The notes: generated from the sequence alone by a model not told the origin. DNA of 9,037 nt from an uncultured Collinsella sp. (GCA_905210085.1 CAJLVJ010000061.1:1-9037), one strand, 5' to 3'; positions 1-6,567 are shown, numbered from the stretch's first letter. Made by a program: numbers and translations.

Positions 1-2
1 AG

Positions 3-1604
3 CTCTTTGGCCTTCCCGCCATCGCAGCCGCGTTCTACTCCACCGCAAAACCAGAGCGCCGCGCCGGCCTTAAGGTCATCCTTTTGCCCGCCATCGTCGC
101 CTCGGTGGTTTGCGGCGTTACCGAGCCACTCGAGTTTCTCTTTATGTTCACCCACCCCGGGCTCTTTTTGCTCTACGCCGTCTTATCGTCTTGCCTTGCC
201 ACAACCATGAATCTCTTTGGCATCGTCGGCATCTTCTCGGGCGGCCTCATGGAGATGGCAGCCTTCAACTTTATTCCGCTCATGCGCACGCATGCCGGTG
301 CCTATCTTTTGGCGCTCGGTATCGGCCTTGCCTTTAGCCTCATCTTTTTTGTTAGTTTTCGAGCACTCATCTTGATCTATGACCTTAAGACGCCGGGCCG
401 CGAGGATCATGTCGCCAATCGCGCGGCAATCGATCGTTTAACGGAAAGCGGCTTTGCCAAAGAGCAATCTCCCAATGACGAAGTCAATAGTCGATCCGAT
501 CAAGATCACATCCTCGCTGAGCGGGTAATTCAGCTTTTAGGTGGTGTTGGCAATATTGTGGGCGCAACCAACTGTGCCACGCGCCTGCGCGTCGAGGTCG
601 CAGACCCTTCCATCGTTGCAGATAACGCGTCGTTTGTCGCGGTGGGCGCCAAGGGCCTCATCATTACGGGCAAGACCGCCCAGGTGATCATCGGCATCTC
701 CGTTCCCCGCGTCAAAGAGCATTTTGACCAGATCATGGGCCTCGAGCCGGAATTTGTGCCCACCACCTCGGCCTCCCCTGCCGCCAGCGCAGCCCATAAT
801 CGCAGCGATATCTGTTTCTTCGATATCGACGGAACGCTCGCCTGGCAAGACCCTCGAGCGGCACAAGAGCTTCCCGAGAGCGAGCGTGACCTGTCCCCCT
901 ATCCCAACGAGGCGGTCTCACAGGCCATCCGCGATTTCGTTGCAAATGGCAACATGGCCTTTATCTGCACAGGACGCACCCTCAGCTGCATCCACCCCAA
1001 ACTTCTAGAGCTGCCCTGGACCGGCATCGTCTGTCTTGCGGGCGGTTACGCCGAGATCAACGGACACGCAATTCGCGATCTGTCGATGACGCCCAGCATG
1101 CTGCAGCGTCTTGCCCCCTACCTTGAGCAATCGGGCGAGGTCATCCGCTTTGAGGGCCTCAACGGCGTCGTGCGCATGAGTGCCGATGCCCCCGATGCTC
1201 CCGGATACGCGCGCACCCTGGGCGACGCAGTCACGCAGCTGCAGCATTACAGTGCTTACAAGATCTTGATGTCTACATCGCTCGCTAACCACATCGCTCA
1301 AGATAAGGCACTTGAGCCGCTGCTGTGCTTTAACGAGCTCGAACTCGAGGTAACCGAAATCTCGCCCCGCGAATGCACGAAGCGTGGGGGCATCCAGTCT
1401 GTACTCGACGCCCTCGATCCCCACCACGGAACCGTATACGGCATCGGCGACGCCAGCAATGACGTCTCGCTGATGAACGCCGTCGATGTCGGTATCGCCA
1501 TGGGTAATGCGCCGGACTATCTCAAAAAGCGCGCCGACTACATCACCGACTCGGTCGACAAAGATGGCGTCGTCAAGGCGCTCGAGCACTTTAGGCTTAT
1601 ATAA
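3..1604 (+). CDS. PTS sugar permease EIIC-EIIB fused to a C-terminal Cof-type HAD phosphatase (5' end cut off by window)
   Basis: The frame is open from base 3 and the protein lacks its N-terminus, so 533 residues are visible; the TTG at 84 is internal. Visible residues 1-130 are the end of a membrane EIIC domain of the glucose/maltose superfamily, with the signature GVTEPLEF (about 38-45) and several hydrophobic segments. Residues about 175-250 are EIIB, with the phosphorylated cysteine in NCATRLR (Cys191, codon 573-575) and the sheet motif VGAKGLIITGKTAQVIIG. No EIIA domain follows. After an Ala/Ser/Pro-rich linker, residues about 270-533 form a complete HAD-IIB (Cof) domain: DIDGTL (Asp274), ICTGRT, a motif III lysine in CTKRGG, and GIGDASND. 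EIIC/EIIB import and phosphorylate a sugar; the HAD domain may dephosphorylate a sugar phosphate at the membrane (inference). The sugar is unknown; an alpha-glucoside or maltose type is a guess from the EIIB motifs. Confidence 0.9.
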   Translation, partial: LFGLPAIAAAFYSTAKPERRAGLKVILLPAIVASVVCGVTEPLEFLFMFTHPGLFLLYAVLSSCLATTMNLFGIVGIFSGGLMEMAAFNFIPLMRTHAGAYLLALGIGLAFSLIFFVSFRALILIYDLKTPGREDHVANRAAIDRLTESGFAKEQSPNDEVNSRSDQDHILAERVIQLLGGVGNIVGATNCATRLRVEVADPSIVADNASFVAVGAKGLIITGKTAQVIIGISVPRVKEHFDQIMGLEPEFVPTTSASPAASAAHNRSDICFFDIDGTLAWQDPRAAQELPESERDLSPYPNEAVSQAIRDFVANGNMAFICTGRTLSCIHPKLLELPWTGIVCLAGGYAEINGHAIRDLSMTPSMLQRLAPYLEQSGEVIRFEGLNGVVRMSADAPDAPGYARTLGDAVTQLQHYSAYKILMSTSLANHIAQDKALEPLLCFNELELEVTEISPRECTKRGGIQSVLDALDPHHGTVYGIGDASNDVSLMNAVDVGIAMGNAPDYLKKRADYITDSVDKDGVVKALEHFRLI

Positions 1605-1717
1605 GCAGCCGGCACGCGCACGCGTCCCGTTTCCCCAAATCGCCAAAACAGACGCGCCGGCAACTCCAATGTGGCAATATGGTATCTGCACACCGCAACG
1701 ATGCAACCTAAGAAAGA

Positions 1718-2743
1718 ATGCGAGAACCCGTGTCCAGTCCGTTTACCAGCTTTTTAGCCCAGCACTTTGACCAGATCAACGACTATCTGGCCACGTTCTT
1801 TGACGGACAGGCGACCTCTGCCGATATCGAGCGCTACCTGTATACCCCGCTCTCGGCTTTTACGGCCAACGCCGGCAAGCGCCACCGCCCGCTTATCTGC
1901 ATGCTCGCCGCAACCGCAGTGGGCGGTAGCTTTGAGAGCGCCCGCAGCGCCGCGGCAGCCATCGAGCATTTCCAGTCGGGCGCGCTGATCCACGACGACA
2001 TCGCCGACAACGGACAGCTTCGTCGAGGCAAGCCCTGCATGCACCTTACCGAGGGCACGGGCCTTGCCATCAATTGTGGCGACCTGGCGCTCACCATGGT
2101 CACCAAGACGGTTCTCGACGACCCTACGCTGGAGTCCGACGTGAAGCTGCGCGTGCTCCACGAGCTTACCGAGATGATCGTCCGCACCATCGAGGGTCAA
2201 GCACTCGACCTGGGTTGGGTCCGCGACGGGCGCTTTGATATCTCGGTTGATGACTACCTGGACATGGCGACGCACAAGACCGCGTTTTACAGCGGAGCCA
2301 CGCCGCTTGCCGCCGGAGCCATTATCGGCGGCGGCAGCGATGAGCAAATCGAAGCGCTGCGCGCCTTTGGCCTGCACACAGGCCTTGCCTTTCAGATTCA
2401 GGACGACCTGCTCAACCTTGTCGGCACTAAGGAAGCCGCCAACAAGGACTTCCGCACCGACATCACCGAGGGCAAGCGCACGCTTGTCGCCGTACACGCC
2501 CTCTCTGATGAGCGCCACCACGACGAGGTCGAGGCGATTCTTTCCTCGGGCACCGATGATCCCGCGCAGCTCGCACGCGCCGTGGAGATCTTCCAGGAGA
2601 CCGGCTCCATCGATTACGCCCACACTTACGCGCTCGACCTGACCGCTAAGGCCAAAGCGGCCATCGAGAACGTTGAGCTTGATCCGCACGCACGCGAGCT
2701 GTTCCTCTCCATGGCAGATTTCTTTGTGGAGCGTCTTAACTAA
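1718..2743 (+). CDS. trans-polyprenyl diphosphate synthase (class I isoprenyl synthase)
   Basis: This 341-residue protein has the usual family length. It would condense isopentenyl diphosphate onto an allylic diphosphate to make the isoprenoid chain for quinones or undecaprenyl-type carriers. Visible motifs are GKRHRP (53-58), the first Asp-rich motif HDDIAD (DDxxD at 93-97) followed by RRGKP, and the second Asp-rich region QIQDDLLN (DDxxN at 229-233) followed by KDFRTDITEGKRT. The last Asp of the second motif is Asn, a variant also found in other family members. Gly88 and Ala89, five and four residues before the first motif, are small; in this family small residues there favour medium or long products (inference). 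The start is uncertain: ATG 1718 has an A-rich run too close to act as a Shine-Dalgarno, and GTG 1730 is an alternative. The gene lies 113 nt after the PTS-HAD gene with no terminator between, so co-transcription is possible. Confidence 0.9.
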   Translation: MREPVSSPFTSFLAQHFDQINDYLATFFDGQATSADIERYLYTPLSAFTANAGKRHRPLICMLAATAVGGSFESARSAAAAIEHFQSGALIHDDIADNGQLRRGKPCMHLTEGTGLAINCGDLALTMVTKTVLDDPTLESDVKLRVLHELTEMIVRTIEGQALDLGWVRDGRFDISVDDYLDMATHKTAFYSGATPLAAGAIIGGGSDEQIEALRAFGLHTGLAFQIQDDLLNLVGTKEAANKDFRTDITEGKRTLVAVHALSDERHHDEVEAILSSGTDDPAQLARAVEIFQETGSIDYAHTYALDLTAKAKAAIENVELDPHARELFLSMADFFVERLN

Positions 2744-2785
2744 CGGGGGTTATAAAACCTGTCAGCAGCGTATTTAGGCACAACT

Positions 2786-2794
2786 TGCTACACT
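2786..2794 (+). promoter_or_regulatory. Possible extended -10 promoter for the CwlM-like gene
   Basis: TGC-TACACT is an extended -10 type element (TGN plus a 4/6 match to TATAAT) with no clear -35. It lies about 90 nt before the ATG at 2882. The leader contains a small hairpin at 2822-2843 (GCGTTGTC, loop TATCC, GACA-G-ACGC). The Shine-Dalgarno AAAGGGG sits at 2868-2874, 7 nt before the ATG, and fixes that start. The promoter call rests on one hexamer only. Confidence 0.35.
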
Positions 2795-2881
2795 GTTGAG
2801 TGCATGTTTATGCATCCCTTTGCGTTGTCTATCCGACAGACGCTCAAATAGTACGAATGGTACGCCGAAAGGGGTTCGTTC

Positions 2882-3787
2882 ATGGAACCTATTACAACGG
2901 GCATGCAAGGAGCAGCCGTCGAGGACGTGCAGTCTCGTCTCCTGCAGCTCGGCTACACGATTGATGCCGCCGAAGTCACCGACAAGTACTTTGGAGCCAC
3001 CACCGAGCAGGCCGTCAGCACCTTCAGGCTCGACAGCGGCCTTGCTGCCGGTCATGCCGTCGATATCCCCTGTTGGAGCGCCCTTGTAGACGCTTCGTAT
3101 AAGCTGGGCGACCGCACCCTCTATCTGCGCATGCCCAATTTCCATGGCGCCGATGTGCAGGCCCTGCAGCGCGCTCTCAACGTTTTGGGCTTTGCCTGTG
3201 GCGAAGACGACGGCTACTTTGGTCCGCATACCGAGGCCGCCCTGCAGCAGTTCCAGGAAAATGTCGGCCTGTTTGCCGACGGCATGGCCTTCCAGGACAC
3301 CTACGCCTACATCAACCGCCTGCACCATGTGTGGGAGGGCAAGCCCTCGGTTACCGAGGCCGAGTCGCGCATCGGCTTTGCCCGCGCCGCCAACGTGCTC
3401 GAGCGCTTTCAGATTGCCGTTATCGGCGAGGACCCCATCGCACGCAGTGTTGCGTCGCGTATGTGGAATATCGCCACGGCAACGACCGACAACAGCGGCA
3501 TGATGCTCTGCGACTCCGAGGTCCCAACCGACGTTGACCTGGTGCTCGAGATCGCAAGCGACGAGCTGCCCGCCGACGCCGCACCGCGCGCCACGATTGC
3601 CCTCGCCGAGTGCCACAACCTGGCCCAGCGCATCCGCACTGCCAATGTCGCCGCACAGCAGAAGCCGGCACGCATTCGCATTGAGCTCACGGGCATGACG
3701 CGCTACAACGGCACCTTCACGGCCAGCGACGCGCAGACACTCGCCGTACGCCTGCTCGATGGCGTTTGCGATGCCCTCGCAGATTAG
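2882..3787 (+). CDS. CwlM-like protein: tandem peptidoglycan-binding domains plus degenerate amidase_3-like domain
   Basis: The protein has 301 residues and starts at an ATG with a good Shine-Dalgarno (GAAAGGGG). There is no signal peptide or membrane segment, so it is predicted to be cytoplasmic. Residues about 5-73 and 76-147 are two PG_binding_1 repeats (QSRLLQLGY..YFGATTEQAVSTFR and QRALNVLGF..GYFGPHTEAALQQFQ). The junction ALVDASYKLGDRTLYLRMP resembles the equivalent segment of mycobacterial CwlM as I remember it (ALKEASYRLGARTLY). CwlM carries the same two repeats and then an amidase_3 domain. Residues about 168-301 have the length and order of amidase_3 (IAVIGEDPIA.., DVDLVLEIASDE, a terminal IRIELTGMT..LAVRLLDGVCDAL), but the zinc-binding HGG, the catalytic Glu and the SIHAN-type motif are missing. 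A non-enzymatic role in peptidoglycan sensing or regulation is inferred from CwlM, a PknB-controlled activator of MurA. Confidence 0.75.
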   Translation: MEPITTGMQGAAVEDVQSRLLQLGYTIDAAEVTDKYFGATTEQAVSTFRLDSGLAAGHAVDIPCWSALVDASYKLGDRTLYLRMPNFHGADVQALQRALNVLGFACGEDDGYFGPHTEAALQQFQENVGLFADGMAFQDTYAYINRLHHVWEGKPSVTEAESRIGFARAANVLERFQIAVIGEDPIARSVASRMWNIATATTDNSGMMLCDSEVPTDVDLVLEIASDELPADAAPRATIALAECHNLAQRIRTANVAAQQKPARIRIELTGMTRYNGTFTASDAQTLAVRLLDGVCDALAD

Positions 3788-3794
3788 GTAAACT
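3766..3794 (+). promoter_or_regulatory. Predicted promoter of tRNA-Gln
   Basis: TTGCGA (3766-3771) and TAAACT (3789-3794) match the -35 and -10 consensus 4/6 each with an exact 17-nt spacer. The -35 lies inside the last codons of the CwlM-like gene. Transcription would begin near 3801, about 24 nt before the tRNA. The short leader contains a GTTGC...GCAAC stem. The tRNA could still also be read from the upstream gene. Confidence 0.5.
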
Positions 3795-3824
3795 AGACGA
3801 GTTGCTTTTGTGCAACACCCATAC

Positions 3825-3899
3825 TGGGACGTAGTTCAACGGTAGAACTCCGGTTTTTGGTGCCGGCTGTTGGGGGTTCGAATCCCTCCGTCCCAGCCA
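3825..3899 (+). tRNA. tRNA-Gln (anticodon UUG), CCA encoded
   Basis: A complete 75-nt cloverleaf is visible. The acceptor arms TGGGACG (3825-3831) and CGTCCCA (3889-3895) pair over 7 bp, followed by discriminator G and encoded CCA (3897-3899). The D-arm is GTTC-AACGGTA-GAAC. The anticodon stem CCGGT/GCCGG encloses the loop TTTTGGT, whose middle bases TTG (3857-3859) read CAA, glutamine. The T-arm contains GGTTCGAATCC. A perfect terminator follows 9 nt after the CCA, so this is a stand-alone tRNA unit. Confidence 0.97.
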
Positions 3900-3908
3900 A
3901 GGTAACTG

Positions 3909-3946
3909 AGCGCCCCGGGCTTTCATCAGCCCGGGGCGCTTTCTTG
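3909..3946 (+). terminator. Rho-independent terminator after tRNA-Gln
   Basis: A perfect 13-bp, GC-rich stem (AGCGCCCCGGGCT at 3909-3921 with AGCCCGGGGCGCT at 3928-3940) encloses the loop TTCATC and is followed by TTCTT. It ends the tRNA transcript. Confidence 0.9.
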
Positions 3947-3954
3947 TGGGCAAG

Positions 3955-3971
3955 CGGAGGGATTCGAACCC
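3955..3971 (-). repeat. Inverted partial copy of a tRNA T-arm
   Basis: The 17 bases are the exact reverse complement of 3874-3890, the T-arm and start of the 3' acceptor strand of tRNA-Gln. Read on the minus strand, the copy continues CTTGC-CCA, so it looks like the last part of a tRNA with a CCA end. No matching 5' acceptor (CAAGCGG on the minus strand), D-arm or anticodon arm is present within 100 nt, so it is not a functional tRNA gene. It may be a remnant of a lost tRNA or a scar of an integration event. Confidence 0.6.
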
Positions 3972-3983
3972 GCAAGGCAACAC

Positions 3984-4042
3984 AACTTCTCGTCCAGCAC
4001 GAGAAGTTTCAGACATATCTTCTCGTTCTGCACGAGAAGATA
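3984..4042. repeat. Two tandem palindromes, CTTCTCGT-N5-ACGAGAAG
   Basis: The first palindrome is AACTTCTCGT (3984-3993), loop CCAGC, ACGAGAAGTT (3999-4008). The second is TATCTTCTCGT (4016-4026), loop TCTGC, ACGAGAAGATA (4032-4042). They share the 8-bp arms CTTCTCGT/ACGAGAAG and a 5-nt spacer, while the outer pairs differ but still pair (AA/TT against TAT/ATA). Centres are 33 bp apart, close to three helical turns. They could be paired operator sites, RNA hairpins or copies of an interspersed repeat. No gene with a clear start lies beside them, and neither has a T-tract. Confidence 0.7.
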
Positions 4043-4043
4043 A

Positions 4044-4078
4044 AGGTAGATTTTCAGGCATGTCCCAAAAATCTACCT
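4044..4078. repeat. Inverted repeat with 11-bp arms
   Basis: AGGTAGATTTT (4044-4054) pairs perfectly with AAAATCTACCT (4068-4078) across a 13-nt spacer. It begins one base after the second tandem palindrome, so three dyads lie back to back. The function is unknown. Confidence 0.65.
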
Positions 4079-4087
4079 CCAAAAGAT

Positions 4088-4122
4088 AAGCGCCCCAGGC
4101 CCATTAAGACCAAGAGCGCCTT
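4088..4122 (-). terminator. Possible weak second terminator on the minus strand
   Basis: On the minus strand this folds as AAG(G)CGC paired with GCGCTT, continuing inward through mostly G-C and G-T pairs to a TAAT loop, followed by ATCTTTT. Several wobbles and one mismatch make it weak. It lies downstream of the main terminator of the JetD-like gene and may be a back-up. The rest of 4123-4177 shows no feature I can name. Confidence 0.3.
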
Positions 4123-4177
4123 ACATCTAGAAATCATCAGCCCAGTTCCGAAAAGCGAGCCGCCATCTACAAAATGC

Positions 4178-4310
4178 CGCGTGGCCCCGGCGGGCCGGGC
4201 ATTAAGTTTGTCGCGAGTTCCGCACGCAAAGAAGGCCACTTAATGTGGCCTTCGTCTTGCGCAGGACTGTAGAGCAGCAAACTTAATGCCCGGCCCGCCG
4301 GGGCCACGCG
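4178..4310. repeat. Long inverted repeat, 33-bp perfect arms, 67-nt spacer
   Basis: The arm at 4178-4210 is perfectly complementary to 4278-4310: GC-rich outside (CGTGGCCCCGGCGGGCC) and AT-richer inside (ATTAAGTTTG). The spacer 4211-4277 contains the 51-nt hairpin element described separately. On the minus strand the structure begins three bases after the stop codon of the JetD-like gene, so its mRNA would end in a very large hairpin. Flanking bases show no obvious target-site duplication. Confidence 0.85.
4227..4277 (-). repeat. 51-nt repeat element, copy 1: conserved 25-mer plus terminator-like hairpin
   Basis: Read on the minus strand, a 25-mer (4277 down to 4253, starting CTGCTCTACAG, ending GCGCAAGACG) leads into the hairpin GAAGGCCAC-ATTAA-GTGGCCTTC (4253-4231) and TTTG. 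A 9-bp stem followed by TTTG just after the JetD-like gene is consistent with its intrinsic terminator, though the U-tract is short. The second copy lies at the right edge of the window. The 25-mer contains the near-palindrome GTCCTGCGCAAGAC. Confidence 0.75.
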
Positions 4311-4313
4311 TCC

Positions 4314-6503
4314 CTAGCTGTTCAGCATGCGGTCGAAGCTTCCCGAGTCGCCATCCCGATAGTCTGCGGTCATCAGGATCTCCTGCGGAATGCGCCCGCC
4401 CTCGCGCAGCACGTTGCGGAACTGCACGCGCGTGACCATGGGCAGATCTTTGATCGTCGCAGCCAGGTTCTGCGGCACACCCTGGTTGGCAGCTGCGGGC
4501 TCGCACTCGCCGCCAGCTTTCACGCGACGCTTGTGCTCGGCGAGCATGGCGCGATACATACCGGCATGCAGGCGAATCTCAACCACATTGGCGTTACGGG
4601 TCTGCTCGACAATGCGCGCACCCTCTCGGTCAATGTCGCCCACGTAGTAGACATAGTTAAAGCGATAGCCGATCTCGGCCAGATAATCATCCAGTGCGTG
4701 TGAAACGCTCGCCTTGCAGCCGCCGCCAAAGATTACGCCGCCCACCTTGGTACCAAAGAGCTTGGCATGTTTACGTCCGCGCAGGAGCTTGACGATCTCG
4801 TCATAGGTATCCAGGTTCTCGACCATAATGAACGGCTTGTCGGCGCCCAGCGTAAAGAAGCCCGTAAAGTGCACAGGACGGTTGGGAGCAACCTTGATTG
4901 CCTGCATGCTGATGCCCTTTTCGGTCATACGCCGAATCAGGCGCTCGCCGTGTTTGCCGTCAAAGGCCTTCTCATCGTTAAAAATCTGGTAGGCGCGCTG
5001 GCGACGCGAAGCGACCGGCGTGTCGGCGCCGCGATTCTGCTCTATCCAAGCCTGGATGATCGCAATCTCCTCGGCAATCTTGCGGTTGGACATCTCGTTG
5101 TGCTGAGTGCGCTGCGGAGCCTTATTGCCGTCCTTGCCCTCGACCTTAACGATTTGAGTCTGCTGCTCCTTAATCTTGGAGAGCGCCGTAGGCGTGGGAA
5201 CGACCTTGAGCAGCTGCCTGCCCAGGACACGGGCCAGAGCAAACGCCGAAACCTCGCCATGAGCGGGCAGCTCAGGCTGCTGGGCGGCCGCATCGTTTGC
5301 AGTCGGTTTGGGCTGCGCCTGGGATTTGCGCTTGGAATCCGCCTGAGCTTTGCGCTCTTGCTTTGGCGCGGACGGACCCTTTTGCGAGCGCTCGGGCTTG
5401 TCCCCCTTCGCCGGCTGGCGCTTGGGCTGCTCCACCAGGGCCTCAGCCTTCGCATCCTTGCTTTGCATCGCTGCCTTCTCGGCCGCGGCCTCGGCATTTG
5501 AGCCACGACCGCCGCGGTGACGACGGCGGCGGGGCTTGCTTGAGGCGCTCTCCCCTGTCTGCTTATCAGCGGACTGTTGAGCTTTGACCTCGGTGTCAGC
5601 CGCAGACTGCGACTCGGAAGGTTGCTGCTCGCAAGCCACCGGCTCAACGGTTTTCTCAGTTTGTTCGGCCTTATCGGCCTGAGCGGTCGAAGCCGGCTCG
5701 CCCTTCTCCTGACGCTTTATGGGATACGCGCGCCCCGCAAAACCGCGGCCGGGACGACACGAACCCGAAACCCTCTTGGCAGACTCCTCAGCATCGCCTG
5801 CAACCTCGGAAGGCTCTTCAGCCTCATGCGCGACATCCTGCTGCACAGCCTTAAAGTGAGCACCGCGACGACGCTTGGGCTCTTGGGCCTCCACGGGCTT
5901 TTGCTCCTCCACGGGCTTTTGCGACTCAGCGGCAACCTCGGTCACAACAGTCTCGGTATCGAGTTCATCCTTTTGAGCCACGGCACGACGGAAGCGCTCC
6001 TGCTGGGCACGGCGCTGAGCATCGCGCTTTCCGCCCCCACCAAAACCGCCGCGGCCGGCCTTGGCCGTAAAGGCGCGAACGACGTTCTCATCGAGCAGCT
6101 CGTCGGTATCGACATGCTCGCGCGGGGCCGTTTCCACCGAAGCGGGCGCCTCGACAGCGTCCTCGACGGCCTCTTCGACAGCCTCGGCAAGCTGCTCCTG
6201 AGCATCACTTATCTCGGCATGAATGGTATAGAACGCCGGACGTCCGTTAATGCCGCTGCCCTCGATCTTGGTAACGATCTTTGCCGCGATGAGTTCGTCG
6301 CGCATCGCCTTGGTGTCGCATTCCTTATCGACGGAGCGGAAAATCTGCGCCAGCGCGCTCGACTTGATCTTGAGTGCCTTGCGGCAGAGCAGGTCGTAGG
6401 CAACTAGCTTGGCGCGCTCGGCAGAAAGCGACGTCTGGCTGCTCAGACGCTCAGCCAGGGCATCGACATTATTTTGGTTATCGGAATATACCGTCTTGGC
6501 CAC
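4314..6503 (-). CDS. JetD-like (DUF2220) Toprim-domain protein with long disordered linker
   Basis: From GTG 6503 the protein has 729 residues and begins VAKTVYSDNQN. GAAAGGGG lies 4 nt upstream of this GTG, whereas the in-frame ATG at 6527 (8 residues longer) has no Shine-Dalgarno. Residues 1-99 form a helical, winged-helix-like domain ending NGRPAFYTIHAEI. Residues about 100-430 are low complexity, rich in Glu/Ala/Gln/Lys, with basic patches GRGGFGGGGKRD, KRRRGAHF and PRRRRHRGGRG typical of nucleic-acid-binding tails. The C-terminal part carries FIMVENLDTYDEI (Glu562), VGGVIFGGGCKAS and YYVGDIDREGARI (Asp623, Asp625), the metal-binding order of a Toprim fold as in the JetD C-terminal domain of Wadjet. 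JetD cleaves plasmid DNA with JetABC; none of those genes is visible here. A DNA or RNA nuclease or processing role is inferred. Its precise function is unrecognised. Confidence 0.8.
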   Translation of the reverse strand: MAKTVYSDNQNNVDALAERLSSQTSLSAERAKLVAYDLLCRKALKIKSSALAQIFRSVDKECDTKAMRDELIAAKIVTKIEGSGINGRPAFYTIHAEISDAQEQLAEAVEEAVEDAVEAPASVETAPREHVDTDELLDENVVRAFTAKAGRGGFGGGGKRDAQRRAQQERFRRAVAQKDELDTETVVTEVAAESQKPVEEQKPVEAQEPKRRRGAHFKAVQQDVAHEAEEPSEVAGDAEESAKRVSGSCRPGRGFAGRAYPIKRQEKGEPASTAQADKAEQTEKTVEPVACEQQPSESQSAADTEVKAQQSADKQTGESASSKPRRRRHRGGRGSNAEAAAEKAAMQSKDAKAEALVEQPKRQPAKGDKPERSQKGPSAPKQERKAQADSKRKSQAQPKPTANDAAAQQPELPAHGEVSAFALARVLGRQLLKVVPTPTALSKIKEQQTQIVKVEGKDGNKAPQRTQHNEMSNRKIAEEIAIIQAWIEQNRGADTPVASRRQRAYQIFNDEKAFDGKHGERLIRRMTEKGISMQAIKVAPNRPVHFTGFFTLGADKPFIMVENLDTYDEIVKLLRGRKHAKLFGTKVGGVIFGGGCKASVSHALDDYLAEIGYRFNYVYYVGDIDREGARIVEQTRNANVVEIRLHAGMYRAMLAEHKRRVKAGGECEPAAANQGVPQNLAATIKDLPMVTRVQFRNVLREGGRIPQEILMTADYRDGDSGSFDRMLNS

Positions 6504-6514
6504 GGGGCCCCTTT

Positions 6515-6567
6515 CATATGTACACATATACGTCTATATGGTACAACGCGCGCCCTTATCCACGCAA
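6515..6567 (-). promoter_or_regulatory. Possible promoter and operator of the JetD-like gene
   Basis: On the minus strand TTGCGT (complement of 6562-6567) and TACCAT (complement of 6538-6543) are separated by 18 nt and could be -35/-10. Overlapping and just after the -10 lie three hexamers, CATATG (6515), CATATA (6525) and inverted TATATG (6535), spaced exactly 10 bp. Together with GTAC ends they form an imperfect palindrome at 6520-6544. This could be a repressor site. Both calls are weak. Confidence 0.3.

Noticed and set aside
1754..2689. A 311-codon minus-strand open frame opposite the prenyl synthase
   Set aside because: It has no recognisable motif or ribosome site; the plus strand carries the complete Asp-rich motifs of a prenyl synthase. 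The long minus-strand frames at 1005-1706 and 2774-3616 are rejected on the same grounds.
3945..4040. A complete second tRNA on the minus strand
   Set aside because: Only a T-arm and 3' acceptor-like end are present; no D-arm, anticodon arm or matching 5' acceptor is found.
3984..4078. CRISPR array
   Set aside because: There are only two similar palindromes, with a spacer far shorter than a CRISPR spacer and no cas genes.
3857..4243. A 128-codon plus-strand frame across the tRNA, terminator and palindromes
   Set aside because: It begins inside tRNA-Gln and runs through structured repeats; the apparent protein is translated repeat sequence.
4178..4310. Insertion sequence
   Set aside because: The inverted arms enclose only 67 nt with no transposase frame, and no target duplication is visible; it is kept as a repeat only.
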